Made by a program: the position numbers and the translations under genes | In this document: piece by piece, positions 1 through 4,533 of the stretch | How positions within the stretch are numbered: position 1 is the stretch's first letter | How the letters are laid out: each line of letters begins with the position of its first letter | Assembly (NCBI GenBank): GCA_030042375.1 | Contig: JASHZU010000362.1 | Span: 1 to 5,462 of the forward strand | Direction of reading: 5' to 3' | DNA length: 5,462 nucleotides | DNA from: Verrucomicrobiia bacterium | Lineage (GTDB): Bacteria > Verrucomicrobiota > Verrucomicrobiae > Limisphaerales > UBA11358 | Notes under the pieces: model-generated | Seen by the model: only the letters and a program-made list of their open reading frames with translations | What the model was told of the DNA's origin: nothing | The model's database searches: none

Positions 1-33
1 ATCCTCAGCACGAGCGAGACAGGAACTGAATGA
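1..33 (+). CDS. 3' end of an upstream gene, probably another T2SS minor pseudopilin
   Basis: The frame that ends with TGA at 31-33 reads ILSTSETGTE-stop and is open back to the window edge. It overlaps the next start codon as ATGA (30-33), the same junction used at 3365, 3907 and 4530, so this is the preferred frame. A second frame also ends here, with TGA at 27-29 (reading PQHERDRN-stop), and cannot be excluded. In T2SS operons the gene before gspK is usually gspJ, so a GspJ-like minor pseudopilin is a positional guess; ten residues give no family information. AGGA at 21-24 inside this end serves as ribosome binding site for the following gene. Confidence 0.45.
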   Translation: MLSTSETGTE

Positions 34-1448
34 ACCTGCGCCTATCCAATTTGATGAGCTGGCGGCGAAGCCAAAACGCTTCGGTGCTGGTGGTCGTGCT
101 TTGGATTGCCATCGGCCTGATCAGCATCGCGCTCTATTTCGCCAATTCCATGACTTACGAATTGCGCGCCTCGGACAATCGCGTTTCCGGCATGGCCACC
201 GAGCAGGCCATCGAAGGCGCGGCGCGTTACGTCAGTTATGTGCTCTATACTTATTCCACGAACGGCGCCGTGCCGCAGAACACCCAGTTTTCCTGCGAAG
301 CCGTGCCCGTGGGCGACGCGCATTTCTGGCTCATTGGCCGCGACCCGACAGAAACGGCATCAACGGGAACGACGGCCCAGGACCCGTACTTCGGCATCAT
401 TGATGAAGCGTCCAAGCTGAATTTAAACAATGTCACTTCCAATACCCTGATGAACCTGCCGAATATGACGGAGGATTTTACCGAAGCCATTTTGGATTGG
501 CGCAGCACCAACGACGAAGGGCTCTTTGGAATCAGTTATACCGGATTGGGTTACAACGACAAAAACGCAGCGTTTGAAACGGTGGATGAATTGCGGCTGT
601 TGGACGGCGCCACGATGGACCTTTTGTTCGGCAACGACTTGAATCTCAACGGCGTCCTTGACGCCGATGAAGCGGCCAGCGCCAACGGTAATAGCGGCGA
701 GGTCGAGCCGGGCCTGTTGGAATATTTTACCGTTTACACGCGTGAACCGAATTTCAGCGCCGGCGGGACATTGCTGACCAACGTCAATACTGCAGGCAAC
801 GAGCAGTTGCAAACACTCCTGAATGGAGCCGGCGTGGCCAACGCGGAAACTCTGGCCAATGCCATCCACACTTACACGCATCCGACCGGAGGAGGCGCTG
901 GCGATACCTTCAACGGCATCCTGGATTTTTGCGTCTTTTGCAAGAACCACGGGATGAGCACTTCCGATTTTGAAAAAATTTATTCCGACGTGACCACCAA
1001 AACGAACACGTACATCCATGGCCGCGTCAACATTAACACCGCCGGTTCGACCGTCCTGGCGGCGCTGTTCACCGGCATTGGCAGCACACGGGGCGTTGAC
1101 GAAGGCACGGCGGAGAGCGCGGCCGAAACCGTTTTGAATTATCGTCAGCAAAACCCGGATGACCTCAATTCGGTGGCCTGGATTGTGGATGCGCTCGGCA
1201 CCACCAGCCCGGTCATTCGTGCACTGCAAACGGGTGATTACGTCACGGCGCACAGCTATCAGTTTATGGCGGACATCGCCGCCGTCGGCCCCAATGGCCG
1301 CGGTTACCGCCGTGTCCGGTTTATTTTCGACACCAGCAACGGCGGCACGCCGCAAATCATTTATCGGCAGGATTTGTCCTCGCTCGGCTGGGCCCTCGGG
1401 GACAAAGCCCGCCAGACCTGGGTCGTGAACGCAACGCAGCAGAATTAA
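30..1448 (+). CDS. gspK: GspK-like minor pseudopilin (type II secretion)
   Basis: Predicted minor pseudopilin, 472 aa, of the kind that caps the T2SS pseudopilus and helps start its assembly in the inner membrane. A short basic leader (RR at 12-13) precedes a prepilin-like hydrophobic segment at about 18-38 (SVLVVVLWIAIGLISIALYF). Cleavage would fall after Ala17; most family members have Gly there. The +5 residue is Val22 instead of the Glu of major pseudopilins, which fits GspK. The large periplasmic part has the two-lobed family layout: DEASKLNLNNV at 125-135, with a helical region DFTEAILDWR after it, and a second VNINTAGSTVLAAL at 333-346. An EF-hand-like loop lies at 203-214 and a CVFC pair at 301-304. 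Start: AGGA five bases upstream of ATG plus ATGA overlap with the previous gene. The TAA stop lies in the TTAA edge of the following repeat. Family assignment is strong; calcium binding is inferred. Confidence 0.88.
   Translation: MNLRLSNLMSWRRSQNASVLVVVLWIAIGLISIALYFANSMTYELRASDNRVSGMATEQAIEGAARYVSYVLYTYSTNGAVPQNTQFSCEAVPVGDAHFWLIGRDPTETASTGTTAQDPYFGIIDEASKLNLNNVTSNTLMNLPNMTEDFTEAILDWRSTNDEGLFGISYTGLGYNDKNAAFETVDELRLLDGATMDLLFGNDLNLNGVLDADEAASANGNSGEVEPGLLEYFTVYTREPNFSAGGTLLTNVNTAGNEQLQTLLNGAGVANAETLANAIHTYTHPTGGGAGDTFNGILDFCVFCKNHGMSTSDFEKIYSDVTTKTNTYIHGRVNINTAGSTVLAALFTGIGSTRGVDEGTAESAAETVLNYRQQNPDDLNSVAWIVDALGTTSPVIRALQTGDYVTAHSYQFMADIAAVGPNGRGYRRVRFIFDTSNGGTPQIIYRQDLSSLGWALGDKARQTWVVNATQQN
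636..671 (+). other. EF-hand-like calcium-binding loop encoded within the GspK-like protein
   Basis: Residues 203-214 read DLNLNGVLDADE. They match the canonical 12-residue EF-hand/dockerin loop at every key place: Asp1, Asn3, Asn5, Gly6, a hydrophobic residue at 8 (Leu), Asp9 and Glu12. An acidic, Asn/Gly-rich stretch follows (to about residue 224). Calcium sites are known in GspK and major pseudopilin structures, so a metal-stabilised loop is plausible. Binding itself is not shown by sequence. Confidence 0.6.
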
Positions 1449-1480
1449 CCACGAAATACACGAACCACACGAAAACAATT
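1445..1480 (+). repeat. Left inverted-repeat arm, with 9-bp internal periodicity
   Basis: The first 12 bases match the right arm perfectly; over 36 bases the arms agree at about 28 positions when aligned without gaps. Inside the arm the hexamer CACGAA occurs at 1450, 1459 and 1468, that is, exactly every 9 bases. The arm overlaps the TAA stop of gspK and runs into an AATTTTTT tract just before the GxxExxY start codon. From memory, CCACGAA-type repeats of this style are common near GxxExxY genes in Verrucomicrobiota and related phyla. Confidence 0.75.
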
Positions 1481-1486
1481 TTTTAT

Positions 1487-1864
1487 ATGGCCGATATTAT
1501 CTACAAGATTGAAAGCTTCGAGATCATTGGGGCGTGTTTTGAGGTTTATAAAGAGAAGGGCGCTGGATTTGTCGAATCCGTTTATCACGAATGTCTGGAG
1601 CTCGAATTGGGGGAACGAAAGGTTCCTTTCATGATTCAGCCCGAGCTTTCACTCACCTATAAAGGCCGTCCGCTAAAAAGCAAATTTAAGCCGGACTTTA
1701 CTTGTTATGAGAAAATTGTGTTGGAGTTGAAAGCAGTTACTGCTTTAGCGGATGAACATCGCGCGCAGCTTCAGAATTATCTTCGCGCGGCAAAGATGAA
1801 ACTCGGGTTGCTGGTTAATTTCAGCCATTACCCCAAACTAGAATATGAACGAATCGTTTTATGA
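1487..1864 (+). CDS. GxxExxY protein (PD-(D/E)XK nuclease-fold family), complete
   Basis: A 125-aa protein of the GxxExxY family (TIGR04256, related to Pfam PDDEXK_3). The signature is present as G27-F-V-E30-S-V-Y33. The fold's usual catalytic pattern is also visible: P69-D70 followed by E80-L-K82, then the Q94-L-Q-N-Y-L99 helix typical of the family. Length is normal and no key residue is missing, so the gene looks intact. The biological role of the family is not established; a nuclease-like activity is inference from the fold. The gene sits inside the secretion operon in the same direction and is bracketed by inverted repeats. There is no recognisable Shine-Dalgarno sequence before ATG (AATTTTTTAT). 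Its first 60 bases of line 1501-1560 are about 42% GC, clearly lower than the flanking genes, which supports foreign origin. It probably rides on the operon transcript. Confidence 0.92.
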   Translation: MADIIYKIESFEIIGACFEVYKEKGAGFVESVYHECLELELGERKVPFMIQPELSLTYKGRPLKSKFKPDFTCYEKIVLELKAVTALADEHRAQLQNYLRAAKMKLGLLVNFSHYPKLEYERIVL

Positions 1865-1898
1865 ATTTTTTCGCGTATTTAGTGTGTTTCGTGGTTAA
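1863..1898 (-). repeat. Right inverted-repeat arm, with 9-bp internal periodicity
   Basis: Read on the minus strand this begins TTAACCACGAAA, identical to the left arm for 12 bases, then CACACTAAATACGCGAAAAA with scattered differences. The CACGAA-like units sit at 9-base steps (plus-strand positions 1888, 1879 and 1870: TTCGTG, TTAGTG, TTCGCG), decaying away from the outer end. The arm starts inside the stop codon of the GxxExxY gene and ends seven bases before the gspL-like start codon. Confidence 0.75.
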
Positions 1899-1904
1899 AA
1901 GAAA

Positions 1905-3368
1905 ATGAACAATGTTTTGAAAATCAATTTTGGGAAACGCAAACGGCTGACCAGCATGCTGGGGTTGTCGCTCGATGGCAGCCGGCTGGAGGGCGTCGTC
2001 TTGCGACGGAATAACGGTTCGTTGCGCGTGTTGCAGACTTTTTCCGCCACGCTTTCGCTGGATCCCCTGACCGCCGCGCCGGAACTGGTGGGCCGCGAAA
2101 TCCGGAACCATCTCGAGGCCGCAGATGTGCGCGAACGCCATTGCGTCGTCTGCCTGCCCCTGAAGTGGGTGCTGACGGCGGCCACCGAACTGCCGCCATT
2201 GCCGGAGGCCGATGCCGCCAGCCTGTTGCAACTCGAAGCCGAGCGCAATTTCCATTGGGACATCTCGACCCTGCAGTTGGCCGATTCGCGCTGCACTTTG
2301 GCTGGCGATAAAAAGCACGTCACGTTCGCGGGCATTTCCAAGGCGCAAATCGAGCCGCTCATCCAGGTCCTGACGGCGGCCAAATTAAAACCCGTCAGTT
2401 TTTCCATTGGCCTGACGGCGCTGCAATTGCCGGACAACAAAAAAGACAGCGGCGTCATGGCCCTGGCCATCGGCGAAACCAGCGTCGGCTTGCAGGTCAC
2501 CTGCAACGGTGGCGTGGCCGCGTTGCGCGCCTTCGAAGGCGCGGTGGAAAACGAAGGCAGCCGCCGTACCTTGCACGCTAATGCTGTGGCGCGTGAAGCG
2601 CGCATTACCCTGGGACAATTGCCTGCGGAATTGCGCGCCGCTGTCCGCCACATCCGCATTTTTGGCCCGAACGAATTGGCCCGCCAATTGGCAGACGAAA
2701 TGGAACTGGCCTTTGAGCCGATGGGCTTGAACGTAGAAGTGGTTAAGGCTTATACACCCGGCGAATTCGGCGTGGAAATTCCTGCGGACGCCCCGGTTTC
2801 GGCGGCCTTCAGCCTGGCCGCGCGCTTTTTGGCCGGGCAACCGCGTGTGTTTGAATTCCTGCCGCCCCGCCCAACGATCTTGGAGCAGTTCGCCGCCAAA
2901 TATACCTCCGGCAAATTTCGCAGCGCGGGCCTGGCGGCTGCGGCCGTCGTCGCCATTGTGTGCGGATTATTTTTATTCCAGGAAATCGAATTGGTCACCC
3001 TGCGCGCGCAATGGAACGGGATGTCGGACAAAGTGGAGGATTTGACGGCCTTGCAGGACAAAATCCAGCACTATCAGGCGTGGTATGACACCTCGTTTCG
3101 CGCGCTGACAATTTTGCGGCAACTGACACTGGCCTTTCCCGAGAGCGGCGTGGTTACGGCCAAGTCCATTGCCATCCACAACGGCAACACCGTGACTTGT
3201 TCCGGCACGGCCACGGATGGCAGCGCCCTTTTGCAAACGCTCAACCAATTGCGCGCAATCCCGGGCGTCAGCGTGACGGTAGAGCAAATTCGCGGCGCAT
3301 CGCCGATGGAATTCACTTTCGACTTTCAATGGGGCAATGCCAATGGGGCCCAGGGAGGACAACAATGA
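1905..3368 (+). CDS. gspL: GspL-like inner-membrane platform protein (PilM-PilN type fusion)
   Basis: A 487-aa bitopic membrane protein. Residues about 17-320 form a PilM/GspL-like actin-fold cytoplasmic domain: MLGLSLDGSRLEGVVL at 18-33 as first strand pair, a Leu/Glu-rich segment (LLQLEAERNF, 107-116), and ALAIGETSVGLQV at 186-198 as the second-lobe strand pair. FEFLPPRP at 316-323 leads to one membrane helix at about 340-359. The periplasmic part begins with a likely coiled coil (360-390) and ends in a PilN/GspL-like ferredoxin-like fold (about 405-477, LNQLRAIPGVSVTVEQI). In T2SS, GspL ties the GspE ATPase to the membrane and pairs with GspM. The start is fixed by an in-frame TAA at 1896-1898 just upstream; only AAGAAA stands in for a ribosome binding site. 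The end overlaps the next gene by ATGA. PilM/PilN naming is an alternative. Confidence 0.8.
   Translation: MNNVLKINFGKRKRLTSMLGLSLDGSRLEGVVLRRNNGSLRVLQTFSATLSLDPLTAAPELVGREIRNHLEAADVRERHCVVCLPLKWVLTAATELPPLPEADAASLLQLEAERNFHWDISTLQLADSRCTLAGDKKHVTFAGISKAQIEPLIQVLTAAKLKPVSFSIGLTALQLPDNKKDSGVMALAIGETSVGLQVTCNGGVAALRAFEGAVENEGSRRTLHANAVAREARITLGQLPAELRAAVRHIRIFGPNELARQLADEMELAFEPMGLNVEVVKAYTPGEFGVEIPADAPVSAAFSLAARFLAGQPRVFEFLPPRPTILEQFAAKYTSGKFRSAGLAAAAVVAIVCGLFLFQEIELVTLRAQWNGMSDKVEDLTALQDKIQHYQAWYDTSFRALTILRQLTLAFPESGVVTAKSIAIHNGNTVTCSGTATDGSALLQTLNQLRAIPGVSVTVEQIRGASPMEFTFDFQWGNANGAQGGQQ
3353..3359 (+). promoter_or_regulatory. Ribosome binding site for the GspM/PilO-like gene
   Basis: GGGAGGA, a strong Shine-Dalgarno match, lies five bases before the ATG at 3365. 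It sits in the last codons of the gspL-like gene and settles the start of the next gene: the longer open frame reaching back to 3197 would lie wholly inside gspL coding sequence in another frame. Confidence 0.8.
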
Positions 3369-3910
3369 AAATTCAAAATCGCCAGCAGTTTTTACTGATA
3401 TTAACGCTTAGCGCCCTGGCGCTTTACATCGGCAACCTTTTGATTTACGGGCCGATGGTCAAGTGGTGGCAGTCCCGCCAGGATACGATTAAGGAATTAC
3501 GCCAGGAAGTCAGCCAGGGCAGAATGCTCGTCCGCCGCGAAGCGGTCATTCGTGATGAGTGGTCTAACATGCGCACCAACGCGCTGCCCAACGATGCCTC
3601 CCAGGCCGAATCGCAGATGCTTAAGTCGCTCGCGAATTGGGCTGGCGACAGCGGCATCAATGTCAGCAGCGTCACGCCTGAATGGCAGCCCGACCAGGGC
3701 GATGACCAGAATAATTATTCCACCCTCGATTGCCGGGTGGAAGCTTCCGGCGACCTCGGGACGCTCAGCCGCTTTTTATATGAGATTGAAAGTGACCCTA
3801 TGGCGGTCCAGCTCGCCTCGGTCGAACTCACGGCCACCGATGACCGGGGCCAACAATTGAACCTCGGCCTTGAACTCAGCGGCCTCGCCCTCATCGCACC
3901 ACAACCATGA
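3365..3910 (+). CDS. gspM: GspM/PilO-like inner-membrane platform protein
   Basis: A 181-aa protein with a short cytoplasmic N-terminus (MKIQNRQQ), one membrane helix at about 9-29, a predicted coiled coil (about 35-65, rich in Arg/Glu/Gln), and a small periplasmic alpha/beta domain (about 84-178). LANWAGDSGINVSSVTPEW at 89-107 and LSRFLYEIESDP at 134-145 follow the ferredoxin-like pattern of PilO/GspM. Such proteins pair with the GspL/PilN partner through both coiled coil and periplasmic domain and link it to the GspC/PilP connector. The position directly after the gspL-like gene, with an ATGA overlap, supports this pairing. Sequence alone does not separate GspM from PilO; the surrounding pseudopilin favours the T2SS name. 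Confidence 0.75.
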   Translation: MKIQNRQQFLLILTLSALALYIGNLLIYGPMVKWWQSRQDTIKELRQEVSQGRMLVRREAVIRDEWSNMRTNALPNDASQAESQMLKSLANWAGDSGINVSSVTPEWQPDQGDDQNNYSTLDCRVEASGDLGTLSRFLYEIESDPMAVQLASVELTATDDRGQQLNLGLELSGLALIAPQP

Positions 3911-4533
3911 ACCTCCCATCTCCAGCGAAAATTTTGAAAAGCCGATTGGCGACAACGCTGCCCTGGACGGCCGGTTTCGTCCTGGCGGCGGCTTTCCTCG
4001 CCAATGCGCAATCCACGGACGACTCGAACTCAACTGACTATTCATCGTTCCAGGTCATTGTGCAGCGGAATATTTTTGATCCCAATCGTTATCCACATGG
4101 CCCCGGCCCCCGGCCGCCGAGGCAGGAGGGCGCGCCCACTTTTGCCCTGGCCGGCACGATGAGTTATCGCAAAGGCATGTACGCGTTTTTTAACGGCACG
4201 AGCGGCGAATATCAAAAGGCCGTCCAGGATGGCGGGACCATTGCCGGCTATACCGTGACTAATATCACGTTTGACGGCGCACAATTGCTCGCTGCGGACA
4301 AGGTCATTGATTTGAAAGTCGGCGCTGCCATGCGGCAGTCCGGCGATGGTTGGGAATTGGCCCAGCCCGGCGATTGGAGCCTTACGCCTTCAACTGAAAC
4401 TGATACCGGAACCGGAAATACTGGAAATGGAAATACCGATGAATCGTCCGGGGCGACCATGACCCCGGACAACGCGCCCAACGATGTCTTAAAACGATTA
4501 ATGGAACAACGACAACAGGAAGAACAAAAATGA
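3907..4533 (+). CDS. GspC/PilP-like periplasmic connector protein
   Basis: A 208-aa exported protein. Basic N-terminus, hydrophobic core at about 17-31 and an Ala32-Asn-Ala34 site suggest a cleavable signal peptide; an uncleaved anchor, as in classical GspC, remains possible. No lipobox Cys is seen, unlike PilP. FQVIVQRNIFDPNR at 48-61 resembles the segment before the homology region of GspC. The small beta domain follows at about 77-143 (FALAGTMSYRKGMYAFF; VIDLKVGAAM), the part that in GspC/PilP binds the secretin N0 domain. The C-terminus has a Thr/Gly/Asn low-complexity linker (about 160-188) and a charged, Gln/Glu-rich helix (VLKRLMEQRQQEEQK). No PDZ or coiled coil of the longer GspC is recognisable. 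It overlaps both neighbours by ATGA; no Shine-Dalgarno is visible, so translation likely depends on coupling to the upstream gene. Confidence 0.65.
   Translation: MNLPSPAKILKSRLATTLPWTAGFVLAAAFLANAQSTDDSNSTDYSSFQVIVQRNIFDPNRYPHGPGPRPPRQEGAPTFALAGTMSYRKGMYAFFNGTSGEYQKAVQDGGTIAGYTVTNITFDGAQLLAADKVIDLKVGAAMRQSGDGWELAQPGDWSLTPSTETDTGTGNTGNGNTDESSGATMTPDNAPNDVLKRLMEQRQQEEQK
4390..4445 (+). repeat. Low-complexity GGAA/AC(C/T)-type tract encoding a Thr/Gly/Asn linker
   Basis: Short imperfect repeats of the type GGAAAT and ACYGGAA (for example ACCGGAACCGGAAATACTGG) encode TETDTGTGNTGNGNTDE. The tract is a flexible linker between the beta domain and the charged tail of the GspC/PilP-like protein and may vary in length between strains. 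Confidence 0.5.
4517..4522 (+). promoter_or_regulatory. Ribosome binding site for the secretin gene
   Basis: AGGAAG lies seven bases before the ATG at 4530, inside the last codons of the preceding gene. Together with the ATGA overlap it supports this start, which also gives a proper signal peptide. Confidence 0.6.

Larger units (their letters stand above)
1445..1898. mobile_element. Putative GxxExxY cassette bounded by inverted repeats, inserted between gspK and gspL
   Basis: A 454-bp block begins with TTAACCACGAAA (1445-1456) and ends with its exact reverse complement TTTCGTGGTTAA (1887-1898). It contains one complete gene, 1487-1864, that is AT-richer than the secretion genes and unrelated to them. 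All other junctions in the operon are 4-base overlaps, so this 456-base gap between gspK and gspL is exceptional. Joining the sequence at a single TTAA leaves the gspK stop intact and puts the gspL ATG six bases after it, a tight, ordinary operon junction. No transposase is present, so the block would have to be moved by a factor elsewhere or by recombination between repeats. Mobility is inferred from structure; the exact ends are uncertain by a few bases. Confidence 0.55.

Noticed and set aside
423..1478. Long minus-strand open frame (351 codons) opposite the gspK-like gene
   Set aside because: It is a mirror of a well-supported GC-rich gene; its translation has no family features and it begins within the repeat arm.
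1445..1480. CRISPR-like array suggested by regular CACGAA units
   Set aside because: Unit and spacing total 9 bases with no spacers, and the pattern is mirrored at the far side of a single gene; this is a repeat-arm structure.
1476..1486. T-run before the GxxExxY start as an intrinsic terminator for gspK
   Set aside because: No GC-rich stem precedes the T-run, so the sequence is just the inner end of the repeat arm.
1487..1864. GxxExxY gene as a restriction enzyme or toxin of a defence system
   Set aside because: There is no methyltransferase, antitoxin or other defence partner within the window, and the family is not established as either.
1821..2348. Minus-strand open frame whose end reads TTKHTKYAKK through the right repeat arm
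   Set aside because: This peptide is just the CACGAA/CACTAAA-type repeat read on the minus strand; the rest is antisense to the gspL-like gene.
1895..2659. Minus-strand open frame of 254 codons opposite the gspL-like gene
   Set aside because: Composition is Arg/Ser/Ala-rich as expected of an antisense frame; no start signal or domain.
2674..2689. Small perfect hairpin AATTGG-CCCG-CCAATT, possible terminator
   Set aside because: It lies mid-gene in gspL-like coding sequence, has a six-base AT-rich stem and no T-run after it.
3197..3364. Upstream extension of the GspM/PilO-like gene to an ATG at 3197
   Set aside because: It would lie entirely inside the gspL-like gene, encodes an Arg-rich stretch with no family match, and places residues before the membrane helix; the ATG at 3365 has a strong Shine-Dalgarno and ATGA overlap.
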